DNA of 21,957 nt from 2-01-FULL-45-10 sp964450115 (GTDB lineage Bacteria > Omnitrophota > Gorgyraeia > 2-01-FULL-45-10): positions 1 to 21,957 of the forward strand of contig CAYVCD010000014.1 in NCBI GenBank assembly GCA_964450115.1. The letters run 5' to 3'. The position numbers were made by a program, and so were the translations under genes. The notes beneath the pieces are model-generated. The model searched no databases. It was not told where the DNA came from and worked only from the letters and a program-made list of their open reading frames with translations. This document shows positions 17,001 through 21,957 of this stretch, piece after piece (position 1 is the stretch's first letter; every line of letters starts with the position of its first letter).

Positions 17001-18915
17001 ATTGGTTTGCATAAAATGTGGCATTATAATTCTTGCCGGTACCTTTTAAAGTCGCTGTACCATTTCCTATAGTTACAAGAGTATCCGCGGGTTTTTGCCA
17101 GACACCTGAATTATATGAATCAAATTGGTCATCTATAAAATTCTTATATTGATTAAGCGTTGTTATACCATTAGGAGATAAGTAGGAAGAAACAATATAT
17201 GGGCTTCCGGTCGAAAGCGCGGTTTCCGCGGAGATTTTTGCTTGTTGTACATTCACAAGATTAGCATTGGCTGTATTAAGCGCCGCTTCCTTCGCCTGCC
17301 TATCCTGCACTGCGCTGCTATAGGCGGCTTGTTTTGAATTAAGAGCTGTTTGGGCGTTGTTATATTCGGTTTGAGCGGTCTCTTCTTCGGCAAGAGCTAT
17401 GGTTAAACTCTGCTGGGCTTGCGCTAATCTTGTCTGGTTGGCCTGTATTTTGGTATTCAGATCAGCTATTGTGGCCTGCAAGGCCTGTCTTGCGGCTATC
17501 CTGGTATTAAGCGTAGTCTGTTTTGTATTGAATGTGCTTTGAGCGGCTGTCAATGCCTGGCTTGTTGTGGTCTCCAGCGCCCTGGCATTATTTAAGGCTG
17601 TGTTTGCCGAATCATAGGCGGTTTTTGCGGCGAGATAGTTGTTGTAAGCATCGGTATATGCCGTCTGCTTTGTATCCTTTATGGATTGAGCATTGCTCAG
17701 GACCAGGATGGCAGAGTTGAGAGCTGTTTGAGCAGCGTCTTTTGCCGCGGTCTTTACCTCCAGATCAGAGCCGGCAGCATTTAGAGTAATCTGGCAGTTT
17801 TGCACATCCTGTTTCGTCTTCTGATAAAATGCAAGAGCCGCATCGTAATCGGCCTGAGCTTGCGAAATTATCGCAGGCGTTATCTCCTGCCCATATTTTG
17901 TAACACTCAGCAGAGCGCCTTCTTTATTGTATGTTGCTACAAGGCCGTTCTTTTCCACAGTTATCGAAATAGGAGTTCCGCCACTATTCAAACCATACCT
18001 ATATATGGTGCCGCTCGGGGCAATATACTGCGACAGGCTCGATGTAATGGTAAGGTCCGCGTTATTCTTTATACTGAATATAAATTGACCCTGGTCGGCT
18101 TCTGTAATTTTCGAGATCGCACCACCACTATATTCAATTTTTTTACCGGTCAGGAATTCGACTTTTGCCAATTGGTTATATTTGTCGTAGTGAGAAGTTT
18201 TTTCTGAATCCGTTAAAATAGTTTCGATAACATTGCCCAGGCCGTCTTTTATATAGGAACAGCTGGCCGTCTGGCCGTCAGGATAGATGATAGAATATAT
18301 TAATTCTTCTGCATCGTAATTTAAAAACGTTCCATCCGGCCTTATGACCTGGGAAACCTTGCCGTTGGCGATTGTTTGGACTGTTCCATCCGGAAAGGAT
18401 ATTTCTGCGCCTAACAGGTTATTATTTATATCTACTACTATATTTCGCAGGACAGTGCCGTCCTGCTTCTCGATATAGTCGATAGCGCTGCCTCTATAAT
18501 GAATAACATCGCCTGATGCCGTGGTAAGGCTAATGATGGGCGAATCTTCCGCTACGGGAGCCGACTGTGCGCCGGCTACGAGATTTACACCAGAGGCGGA
18601 CTGCTCACCGGCAATGGGCCCTCTTAACGGCAAGGACTCATCAGTTTGAGTAGCTCCCAGATCGGTTTGAGCGGAAGCCGGAATCGGATTTATATAATCA
18701 GTTATAGCCTGTTTCTGATCTACAAGACTTTCAGCGGCGGTCTGTTGAGCCTGGAGATATTGCGGAGCAAAAGTCTGAGATTGATCCTTATACTGCTGTT
18801 CTAATACAGTGTTGATCAAATCCCCTGCCCATGCGACTTGATTCCATAAAAAAATCCCAGCCATTAGGGCCGAGATCACTTTGAAAGCAATTTTTACTTT
18901 ATTCGATGAGACCAT
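8050..18915 (-). CDS. Giant secreted multidomain repeat protein with a C-terminal alpha/beta-hydrolase-like domain
   Basis: One intact frame of 3621 residues. Approximate order: signal peptide (1-30, ending VAWA); low-complexity linker; YD/RHS-like repeats (100-345, with IRPDGTFLNYD and similar); Ala/Gln/Thr coiled coil (345-575); two lectin-like (LamG-type) beta-sandwiches about 218 residues apart (576-990), with the shared ...FIAALDGYTSS...YRRVGI; second coiled coil (998-1222); long YD-repeat block (1240-1770); Gly-rich, beta-helix-like region (1806-2080); beta domain; third coiled coil with the Trp-rich loop WVGWWIFGWW (2392-2401); DUF4214-like segment (2479-2530); C39-peptidase-like fold with His2683 but no catalytic Cys (2540-2740); Gly/Ala hydrophobic stretch (2750-3070); alpha/beta-hydrolase-like end (about 3360-3621) with candidate Ser3472, Asp3524, His3551. 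A perfect AGGAGG precedes ATG 18915. This layout fits a polymorphic-toxin-like or surface adhesin/effector protein; the function is inferred from architecture only. Confidence 0.85.
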   Translation of the reverse strand: MVSSNKVKIAFKVISALMAGIFLWNQVAWAGDLINTVLEQQYKDQSQTFAPQYLQAQQTAAESLVDQKQAITDYINPIPASAQTDLGATQTDESLPLRGPIAGEQSASGVNLVAGAQSAPVAEDSPIISLTTASGDVIHYRGSAIDYIEKQDGTVLRNIVVDINNNLLGAEISFPDGTVQTIANGKVSQVIRPDGTFLNYDAEELIYSIIYPDGQTASCSYIKDGLGNVIETILTDSEKTSHYDKYNQLAKVEFLTGKKIEYSGGAISKITEADQGQFIFSIKNNADLTITSSLSQYIAPSGTIYRYGLNSGGTPISITVEKNGLVATYNKEGALLSVTKYGQEITPAIISQAQADYDAALAFYQKTKQDVQNCQITLNAAGSDLEVKTAAKDAAQTALNSAILVLSNAQSIKDTKQTAYTDAYNNYLAAKTAYDSANTALNNARALETTTSQALTAAQSTFNTKQTTLNTRIAARQALQATIADLNTKIQANQTRLAQAQQSLTIALAEEETAQTEYNNAQTALNSKQAAYSSAVQDRQAKEAALNTANANLVNVQQAKISAETALSTGSPYIVSSYLSPNGITTLNQYKNFIDDQFDSYNSGVWQKPADTLVTIGNGTATLKGTGKNYNATFYANQLYSRADKPVFTTTFKVSSTSGGFIAALDGYTSSISYRRVGIYVYGGRIYLQTMTGSTASNKATLISSAKANTNYNVEFEVTPESIKVYLWESSAQKPAGPSYVYTTTDWSAVRPCYSLYSGTATVDSVTIRGPNYNSKYDLNGNLVKDVYQDGNTSVYSYSQTAITVSDYKEYLDSPYNLSTTGLWYKPADSLVTINSGIAALKGTGLNYNATFYSNQVFHRADNPIIKSSFQATSTSGKFIAALDGYTSSGAYRRVGIVMQSGRIYVQTMSGSSTGTPKTLVSTAKASTDYNVEFEVTSSGIKIYLWESSALRPTSPSYTYAITDWAAVRPYFSVYSGQATVSNAYINYLSQTRAISAGSSEYSKILDRNQLVKNLNNAILAVNTAQSAYNAANTALNAAKAAETQASQNITTAQAALAAKQTVLNTKIAARQALQATIADLNTKIQANQTRLAQAQQSLTIALAEEETAQTEYNNAQTTLNAKQAAYSSAVQDRQAKETAFNTANTSLTAKTTAKNQADTVLQAAIQVLNSAQTAKDTKQAAYNSAYSAYLSSQSAYNQALTDLNNIQAKEAVAKTESDSLFSALNALLSIHSLFPSQDTILANADKGLNVVSVIYDSEKRIKTVRNIDGTSQNYAEGLPDDISFNNMNELIIDRDGIRRIYDEYGNISSITANGISTKLSNGMVTRVEKEDGTLIEDAVFDANNNMISAVITKSDGVKAIYDGGVVREIDQPDGASLYYDAEGDLVSSVDSKGKAYSYASIEDGGVSYILAEDENGNTIKYNYIKDPSGKIISTIANDGKIVTTYNEGNNITRTEVLPTAEDPISTVSEYEYGRIRRVYKGDELIYRYTYEFDSEGKEIAVIEDVNTGDFKRYKDELLMSVTDKDSLVTSYEYNSEKKISRSTVAYLGKVMSRYEYTYDGDSTIIEDIDGVKRTYYKDNKLIFVEESGKTYAYTYNIGPDGKEETVQELVKVKDGSGNVANYENGELREIVKVDGSVLSNFIFTTDSRVESYTILKDGIKYFIEDGHIARELKSDGTVIDCSIDGLVASVIDPTGKITQYDYEYSDLNQVEYIVATKDGLKYRYDELGAFIDIIDSIGNHYYYDASNRLVKVIDQNAREYYFTYSGSSGSIYSPDSIKQSIECMNSFLKNKIVTDNSNTKIILDRNCDFDFGDGSDGDLRVETGQVAIIDGTKNYKNIYVAPGAVLTVSPWNGSSGGEITIKCTGSVVIEGILETNAKGYRGGCGRIFIRGERGYVAYFYLQGESYQGSQTYSNDNNYGGGGGGMWTSGLTGYGAGGSYGTKGEDAGSYASFPAQPAYAGDVYGDQYLTSFYMGSGGGSGWIIRPATPAFGPVAGGNGGGKIKLVGKNIDISGVISSNGGDGSSLSGGGSGGAIWISGGDINITGNVSSKGGAGYYYDGYLCGGAGGDGRIRVDYGTFIGNMPAPTPYMLQMPYQAQGQLISQPVAVVATEYGYISANVDIPTGADIKFMTRTGVSANINDSTWSDWVESTKDSYGYKVGSPVNKYIQYQAILETNDTTATPSIYSNGEYAIRLNYSYNRVFDATAPPGDLPFKEYLTLIIPDLPITPELDKLKIDSTQFRDLPAEIESRLLPDDIIIQTKSFKDDSGHDVALQISKDNKFTYLIDGKISSVHQKYDDGHVELIMEYTYSETGELANVRLPNIRNSVDTQIAKARQQIAAERTNYLRQLSEQKGLAYTQIRDQVQITRDQINAQRSQLQSQLYQEVTKSKWVGWWIFGWWETYRETVEVPGVRDAINQLNEQERLLNNEESKAYAELNSEVSAAEAKLTQDETAAMAQVSAQEAQFQVQIIKEESTPVILEYYRSILGRDPDEAETNSWLATVSYSASIDANALKTALFNSDERQAQEAFVAGIKNRIKDTLYSYVGLDQEGKGSFLGTLGLSLNDAVALGREDVDAILSFLDKQNIHFGRSAFVSLGTILSDNDVTYDLEDLAFKTILIDIFTGSLNQFSDGKLLELSMYSLSKTASGYGLDLFNAKLDFDDLERSFTETGKAIAHLKNNHFVVVTNITADDKVSYVERNRGKDGYTWTVSKDDFLKGWTGYTIAKGLQDASWLASKVISIETAQRIKGSCLMFLFPLIGAIFGAIAGAATAVIGAISAIVTGISAILGPIISGISTLVAGVANFMVGIGSQIFGAIQFVGSSLLGGLGQFGTWLGGVSSAIFGSTGLGGIITSTGFNLTGLGAALGKTIVTTALSIGISKGLESLGVNSTISGLLSSFVTGGVSGLFNSGFSVLSFVTGGIQGLAIQGVNELAPRLGIDPMLSNVISLTAGAFIGAVGNNISPETGQFNLEGFSASIGKQIMPNVASELAYYGITKSGELLGLDPRISYLAGVGIRSTLQAGLGSNMDPSAIWNGLVNGLLRGGTSIGLQWAYQELDMEPILGSLSAAALTGAIEGLLEGQGAIKGVYDTLFKTGVGLLTLGGSGNNEWARAAYIAQVLDFSNIIQERGVVDALDTYASGFLHQNAIENIWKMGGIADIIANKAEVVVNEEGATVKRVYINPERTDFIDFSLSMDDMVGYKQGNILVDCPIEIGPDGCPTTDNGKVKVLLGGKSRIVYSIKDHNLVLIEYIDANGEMIAFAQPIYGEKSIKMNEDNNSIRTGRFYNIEKQLIVDKRDNQVFRILSTPRSDMTDVEIQELTQNGVEGRYLDGVTIEYDKDSNQVKLEIDPNAQSVGEFEGKTTFLSLISVNGISSEFGKYAAPTYEERLKYRLSSQGLDKNAIYLLPMFMGYGLPTPIRTIKDIGLWLLDNAGTNILTNELIAKLDQEIYGHILPGQQYEPKVMTLFSGSANSFFKAINKRHDYNIRDAIILAGPTLDGMFEETTITSPYLKRVFNICGTKDAFYPVAANKKYSSNVTAYNIEILGASHTDYFYDPSGSSLSARSSYFVENLMKAVYNNENMAYFFEKHQVAYDSNKKIYTVDLHQIDYNPELEWRNGE
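8053..8840 (-). other. C-terminal alpha/beta-hydrolase-like domain of the giant protein
   Basis: About residues 3359-3621. Features of the fold are SLISVNGI, a possible oxyanion strand; the nucleophile-elbow-like LFSGSANSF with Ser3472 (small-x-Ser-x-small, not the classical GxSxG); IRDAIILAGP, the strand after the elbow; NICGTKDAFYP with Asp3524; and ILGASHTDYF with His3551. Order and spacing fit a Ser-Asp-His triad, as in lipases and esterases. The substrate is unknown. Confidence 0.6.
15506..15715 (-). repeat. Intragenic near-identical repeat, copy 2 (coiled coil 2)
   Basis: These 210 bp match 17291-17500 with about five differences, including an uninterrupted identical run of more than 120 bp; both sides then diverge abruptly. 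They encode residues 1067-1137 (...RIAARQALQATIADLNTKI...). The 1785-bp offset is 595 codons exactly, so frame is kept. Confidence 0.9.
17291..17500 (-). repeat. Intragenic near-identical repeat, copy 1 (coiled coil 1)
   Basis: Partner of 15506-15715, encoding residues 472-542 of the giant protein. The identity at DNA level, including synonymous sites, contrasts with the clearly diverged flanking coiled coil and lectin-like repeats, and points to recent duplication or gene conversion. Confidence 0.9.
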
Positions 18916-18920
18916 GGCTT

Positions 18921-18926
18921 CCTCCT
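18921..18926 (-). promoter_or_regulatory. Strong Shine-Dalgarno of the giant gene
   Basis: AGGAGG on the minus strand, five bases before ATG 18915. It is the strongest ribosome binding site in the window and fixes the start. Its first three bases belong to the adjoining palindrome's arm. Confidence 0.9.
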
Positions 18927-18946
18927 GTAATAACGAGCATTACAGG
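18924..18946. promoter_or_regulatory. Perfect palindrome at the start site of the giant gene (operator candidate)
   Basis: CCTGTAAT-N7-ATTACAGG, perfect over 8+8 bases. One arm begins 1 bp after the -10 box and spans the expected transcription start near 18941. The other arm runs into the Shine-Dalgarno. Because one arm is largely untranscribed, a DNA-binding repressor site is more likely than an RNA hairpin. Confidence 0.65.
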
Positions 18947-18947
18947 G

Positions 18948-18976
18948 AGTATACCATGTGTTTTCAGATTTGTCAA
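18948..18976 (-). promoter_or_regulatory. Sigma70-type promoter of the giant gene
   Basis: On the minus strand a perfect -35 TTGACA (18976-18971), a 17-bp spacer and -10 TATACT (18953-18948). Predicted start is near 18941, giving a leader of about 25 nt with AGGAGG. It starts the giant gene-TPR transcript independently of the lar operon upstream. Confidence 0.78.
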
Positions 18977-18981
18977 ATTAA

Positions 18982-19000
18982 ATTTGATGAATCATCAAAT
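18982..19000. promoter_or_regulatory. Inverted repeat upstream of the giant-gene promoter
   Basis: ATTTGATG-AAT-CATCAAAT, 8+8 perfect, overlapping the TGA of the HAMP gene and ending 5 bp before the -35 box. On the minus strand it is followed by TTTAATTT, so it could be a weak A/T-rich terminator of the lar operon. It could equally be an upstream regulator site. Confidence 0.5.
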
Positions 19001-19591
19001 CTTATACTTATCCACCTCTGTTCTCACGACGGAGACTTCTTCGTTTAGCTTGTCGAGCGCTTTATCGAGTGCGGCATGATTCATCGGTTTGGAAGTAGCG
19101 AGTTTTCTTAAATTCTCCATGGATGTAGATATGCTGGTGACCGCATCCCGCTCCTTCTTAACGGTCGATTTTACGCTTTCAATAACTTTGTTTATCCCGG
19201 TGGCAAGAGATGCGAGCTCGTCGTTCTTTCTTAAGGTCAAAGGCATTGTGAGATCGCCATCCGCCATAGACCCTAGAAATTTCTCGATCCTGTAGATGGG
19301 ACCGGCTATCTTATGCGAGGCATATATTCCTATTATCACTACGAGAGGCGTGATCAGGAGCATCGTCAAGAGTATCCTGCCGTTCACCATATTCACTATC
19401 GATATGAGCCTTCCCTGAGGATATACATTGGCGAGCTTATCACCCATCGTAAGCATCATGGTGTAGTATATAACGTACGAACAGAGTATGGCTGTCAAAG
19501 ATACGAGCAGCAATATCATTCCCACATACTTTAACTGGAACTTTGTCGCTATAAGGTACTGCGTTCTTTTATAAGTAGCGCCCTGCCTCAT
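18995..19591 (-). CDS. Membrane HAMP-domain protein without an output domain
   Basis: A 198-residue membrane protein: helices at about 22-46 and 71-91 with a short periplasmic loop, a HAMP domain (about 92-143; SHKIAGPIYRIEKFLGSMADGDL, conserved Pro98, then LRKNDELASLATGINKV), and a C-terminal coiled coil (about 140-198). It resembles a chemoreceptor cut off after HAMP; no methyl-accepting or kinase domain follows. I choose ATG 19591, two bases after the upstream stop (TAA CG ATG), with GGGAGGG eight bases upstream. The ATG at 19615 would overlap the PDZ gene and the ribosome binding site itself. It is last in the larB-larC-PDZ-HAMP run and may be a signal-transducing or scaffold partner of the PDZ protein. 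It shares architecture with 2470-2886. Confidence 0.8.
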   Translation of the reverse strand: MRQGATYKRTQYLIATKFQLKYVGMILLLVSLTAILCSYVIYYTMMLTMGDKLANVYPQGRLISIVNMVNGRILLTMLLITPLVVIIGIYASHKIAGPIYRIEKFLGSMADGDLTMPLTLRKNDELASLATGINKVIESVKSTVKKERDAVTSISTSMENLRKLATSKPMNHAALDKALDKLNEEVSVVRTEVDKYKI

Positions 19592-19593
19592 CG

Positions 19594-20556
19594 TTACATC
19601 CCTCCCTTTCCCCACATGACCACGTCTTTTCTCACGGTCAGGTTGACTTTGCCGTCTCTTGATCTCTTGATCAACGCGATAGCCTTCTTTAAAGGCATAT
19701 AGCGCGTTGAACTACCGTTTATTGCGGTGATAATATCATTGGTCCTTAATCCTGCTTCGGCGGCTGTGGAGCCATCATTGACGGCCGATATTGTTAGGCC
19801 ATCAAACTGCATAGATAGAGTAGCTCCTATAGAATCTCTTCTCCTTACCTTTACGGTGATATTACGTTCCAGCGCGATCTTAGTCTCCAAAGAATTCTTT
19901 TCCAACAGCGTCTCAACCACTTCTTTTAAGGACATATATCCGACGAGCCGTCCCCATATGGCGACCAGTATATCTCCCCTCTTGATGCCCGAACTTTCAG
20001 CTGATGAGCCCGGTCTGACGCTTTCGATCCTGGTAACCGCGTCTGTCGTCATCAAAGTTATGCCGGCTTCCGTCCGCAGCTTCTTCAGGTATTCATTGAA
20101 CTGTTCCTCGTCGCTTTTTATCGCGGAGACCTGGCCTCTTTGCTCAAACTCATTATGGCGCCTGACAACCTCTTCCTTCTGCGACATATCTTTTTTGAAT
20201 AGATACCCCTGCAAGAAGACTATGCCGTCTTTGGCAGCCTTTGAGTTTGGATTCATCTTAAACGCTTTATCATAATAGACGAAAGATTTTATGTAATCAT
20301 TCTTATCTCTGGCCTGTTCGGCGAGTTTTATCAGGTTCTGTTCCTCTGTATCGAAATATAGTTCCTTCACATCGGATTTCATAACGGTGACCTGGCCGTC
20401 TATCGTGGAAAATATGATCCTGTCCCTATAGTCTTCTATTATTATGCCCTTGAGCTCTTTTCCGTCTTTTGTGTAGATGGTGTCGGCGTTTAAGCAGTAA
20501 GCAGTGAGCAGTAAGCTGTAAGTAATAATAAACACTGTCAGTAGTAGCTTCTTCAT
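19594..20556 (-). CDS. Secreted double-PDZ protein
   Basis: A 320-residue exported protein. It has a signal peptide (1-24, ending CLNA; Tyr before Cys argues against a lipobox), a small SH3-like beta segment (TIYTKDGKELKGIIIEDYRDRI), and a helical/TPR-like part (about 75-105, AEQARDKNDYIKSFVYYDKAF). Two PDZ domains follow at about 163-240 and 241-312, with PGSSAESSGIKRGDILVAI and GSTAAEAGLRTNDIITAING as their core loops. No protease domain is present, so it is an adaptor that binds C-termini or envelope proteins, not an HtrA enzyme. I start at ATG 20556, one base after the larC stop, with AGGG upstream; ATG 20589 would give an unlikely pre-sequence overlapping larC. The signal peptide is encoded by a heptanucleotide tandem repeat. 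Confidence 0.85.
   Translation of the reverse strand: MKKLLLTVFIITYSLLLTAYCLNADTIYTKDGKELKGIIIEDYRDRIIFSTIDGQVTVMKSDVKELYFDTEEQNLIKLAEQARDKNDYIKSFVYYDKAFKMNPNSKAAKDGIVFLQGYLFKKDMSQKEEVVRRHNEFEQRGQVSAIKSDEEQFNEYLKKLRTEAGITLMTTDAVTRIESVRPGSSAESSGIKRGDILVAIWGRLVGYMSLKEVVETLLEKNSLETKIALERNITVKVRRRDSIGATLSMQFDGLTISAVNDGSTAAEAGLRTNDIITAINGSSTRYMPLKKAIALIKRSRDGKVNLTVRKDVVMWGKGGM
20493..20527. repeat. Heptanucleotide tandem repeat inside the signal-peptide coding region
   Basis: Five degenerate units in a row on the plus strand: AGCAGTA, AGCAGTG, AGCAGTA, AGCTGTA, AGTAATA. They encode the hydrophobic core (TYSLLLTAYCL) of the PDZ protein's signal peptide. Seven is not a multiple of three, so gain or loss of one unit would shift the frame. 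Confidence 0.75.
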
Positions 20557-20557
20557 T

Positions 20558-21733
20558 CTAAAGCCCTGTCGCCTTTCTAGCTTCTTCATATACCCTCTTC
20601 AGCGGCACGCCGCTTTTTCTGGCCAATCTTACACATTCGTCATATTCCGGCGATACGGTCAATATGTCATTCGGGCCCTTGCTCAATTTTACTTTGACAT
20701 TCCCATATCTCGTATTGACCTTCACCATCTCACGCTTCAGCTTGAACCTGTCTACCTCATAGTACCTTATGCCGATGGAAGTGGTCTCGGTGAATATGAT
20801 CGAGCATAGCTTTTCCAGCTTTGACCGGTCGCACAGGACGGTCAGCTTGAAAGCGGGCCTCGACTTCTTCATCTGCACAGTAGTGGTGAAAGCGTCCAAA
20901 GCGCCCTCTTTCAAAAGTTTCTCAAAGAGATATTCAAAGTTCTGAGGATTCATGTCGTCGATATTGGTCTCTATCACGAAGGCCTTATCCTTCTCGTACG
21001 CCTCGGCACCCTCGCCGATGATCACCCTAAGCATATTAGGTATCTCGCCCAATTCCTTTGTCCCTGCGCCATAACCTATCTCCGAAACCTTCATCTGCGG
21101 CATATCGCCGAATCCTTTAGAAAGAGCTTTTAATATACCGGCTCCCGTGGGAGTCACGAGCTCCGAATCTATACCGGATACTTTGACCGGCACGCCCTTT
21201 AATATCTCGAGGCTTGCGGGGCTTGGCGCGGGAAGAACGCCTCCTTTAGTATTAAGCATGGTCCTGCCGAAACTCACTACCGATGAGTATATCTCATCTA
21301 CCTTAAGCGCATCTATAGCTATGGCTACCCCCACTATGTCCACTATCGAGTCAATATCGCCGAGTTCGTGTAGATGCAGCTTCTTCTTATCGCTGATACC
21401 GTGTATCTTCGACTCGGCCTTGCCTATTATATTGAATATCTTCTTTGCGTTATCTTTTATTGTGCTCTTTAAGGAACTGTCATCTATAAGCTTCAATATC
21501 TCTACAAGAGACCTATGGGAGTGCGCTTCCGACTCCCCCTTCACAACAACATCGAGCTTCGTTCCGGATAACGCTTTACGCATCACTTTCGCGGCCTTAA
21601 GCTCATAGCCCTTTATCTTCAGCTTCTTAAGATCTTTTATCAGGACGCCTACGTCGAGACCGGCGTCTATCAAAGCGCCGAGCACCATATCTCCGGCTAT
21701 TCCGCTGAAACAATCGAAGTATAATATTTTCAT
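20558..21733 (-). CDS. larC: Nickel-pincer cofactor biosynthesis protein LarC
   Basis: A 391-residue LarC, the CTP-dependent cyclometallase that inserts nickel into the pyridinium dithiocarboxylate mononucleotide to complete the cofactor of lactate racemase-like enzymes. Diagnostic segments are YFDCFSGIAGDMVLGALIDAG (5-25), the His-rich EAHSHR (69-74), LHLHELGDIDSIVDIVG (119-135), ELVTPTGAGIL (191-201), ETNIDDMNPQ (255-264) and GVPLKRVYEEA near the end. In some Firmicutes larC is split and needs a frameshift; here it is one uninterrupted frame. The ATG follows the larB stop by 4 bp without a clear Shine-Dalgarno, suggesting coupling, and the PDZ gene starts 1 bp after its stop. No larA or larE is visible in the window. 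Confidence 0.95.
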   Translation of the reverse strand: MKILYFDCFSGIAGDMVLGALIDAGLDVGVLIKDLKKLKIKGYELKAAKVMRKALSGTKLDVVVKGESEAHSHRSLVEILKLIDDSSLKSTIKDNAKKIFNIIGKAESKIHGISDKKKLHLHELGDIDSIVDIVGVAIAIDALKVDEIYSSVVSFGRTMLNTKGGVLPAPSPASLEILKGVPVKVSGIDSELVTPTGAGILKALSKGFGDMPQMKVSEIGYGAGTKELGEIPNMLRVIIGEGAEAYEKDKAFVIETNIDDMNPQNFEYLFEKLLKEGALDAFTTTVQMKKSRPAFKLTVLCDRSKLEKLCSIIFTETTSIGIRYYEVDRFKLKREMVKVNTRYGNVKVKLSKGPNDILTVSPEYDECVRLARKSGVPLKRVYEEARKATGL

Positions 21734-21737
21734 AAGT

Positions 21738-21957
21738 TCAATTATTTATCATCGACGCAAAATATGCCGCACCGAAGCCGTTATCTATATTCATTACAGC
21801 TACGCCCGGAGAGCATGAATTGATCATCGTCAATAAAGGCGCTATGCCTTCAAAGCTCGCGCCATAACCCACGCTGGTGGGGACTGCTATCACAGGTCTC
21901 GATACCAGCCCGCTCACTACACTGGCGAGAGCGCCCTCCATGCCGGCTATCACTATC
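21738..21957 (-). CDS. larB: LarB, C-terminal end (partial, runs off the window)
   Basis: The frame is open to the right edge and encodes the C-terminus of LarB. LarB carboxylates and hydrolyses nicotinic acid adenine dinucleotide in nickel-pincer cofactor synthesis and is related to PurE. Recognisable are IVIAGMEGALASVVSGLV, RPVIAVPTSVGYGASFEG, LLTMINSCSPGVAVMNIDNG and the closing FGAAYFASMI. The GTG at 21953 is internal to the domain and is not the start. larB-larC adjacency is the standard order, which supports both calls. Confidence 0.93.
   Translation of the reverse strand, partial: IVIAGMEGALASVVSGLVSRPVIAVPTSVGYGASFEGIAPLLTMINSCSPGVAVMNIDNGFGAAYFASMINN

Noticed and set aside
15506..17500. 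CRISPR-like spacing of repeats
   Set aside because: The repeats are 210 bp, two in number, in frame within one coding region; there are no short regular repeats or spacers and no cas genes.
20557..20589. ATG 20589 as start of the PDZ protein
   Set aside because: It would overlap larC by 32 bp and put eleven charged residues before a normal signal peptide; ATG 20556 is better placed.

Overview
The window carries 18 genes or gene remnants, all but one (a dus-type tRNA-dihydrouridine synthase) on the minus strand. I recognise no rRNA, tRNA or CRISPR array. By eye the base composition is moderate. The mix of divergent housekeeping paralogues, orphan HAMP proteins, larB/larC, a giant secreted repeat protein and a RAYT transposase with GGGGACAGCGCCC-type repeats suggests an uncultured Gram-negative lineage, most like Omnitrophota (OP3). 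That placement is a gestalt judgement, not a search result.

Left end (1-4717). A sigma70-type promoter (2415-2442) with a structured leader drives a MerR/excisionase-like DNA-binding protein. Then follow an intrinsic terminator/attenuator, a ketosynthase-like protein, FabG and the start of a probable acyl carrier protein that leaves the window. The ketosynthase has Phe, Ser and Glu where FabF has its catalytic Cys-His-His, so it looks like a pseudo-ketosynthase or chain-length factor. Upstream of that promoter is an apparent operon of a YchF/Obg-type ATPase with eroded nucleotide-binding motifs, a thioredoxin-GspB-like fusion and a HAMP protein. The YchF-like gene and dus diverge from two promoters that share one palindromic -35 element (TTGCGCAA), and both mRNAs would be almost leaderless.

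Middle (5752-7593). A membrane-anchored chagasin-like protease inhibitor is followed by a CopG/BrnA-like antitoxin, the 3' remnant of its BrnT-like toxin, and a RAYT transposase bracketed by inverted copies of a short repeat. A 100-N gap lies here. Its flanks end in the same exact 55 bp, so the gap is very probably an assembly artefact and two of the four visible repeat copies are the same copy.

Right (7588-21957). The main feature is a 3621-residue secreted protein (8050-18915). In order it has a signal peptide, YD/RHS-like repeats, coiled coil, two lectin-like beta-sandwiches, a second coiled coil, long YD repeats, a glycine-rich beta-helix-like region, a Trp-rich coiled coil, DUF4214-like and Cys-less C39-like segments, a hydrophobic Gly/Ala region and a C-terminal alpha/beta-hydrolase-like domain. 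The layout resembles a polymorphic toxin or surface effector. A membrane-anchored TPR protein begins directly at its stop codon and is a candidate partner. The giant gene has its own promoter, with a perfect palindrome at the start site and Shine-Dalgarno. Upstream, larB-larC (nickel-pincer cofactor synthesis), a double-PDZ secreted protein and another HAMP protein form a tightly packed operon.
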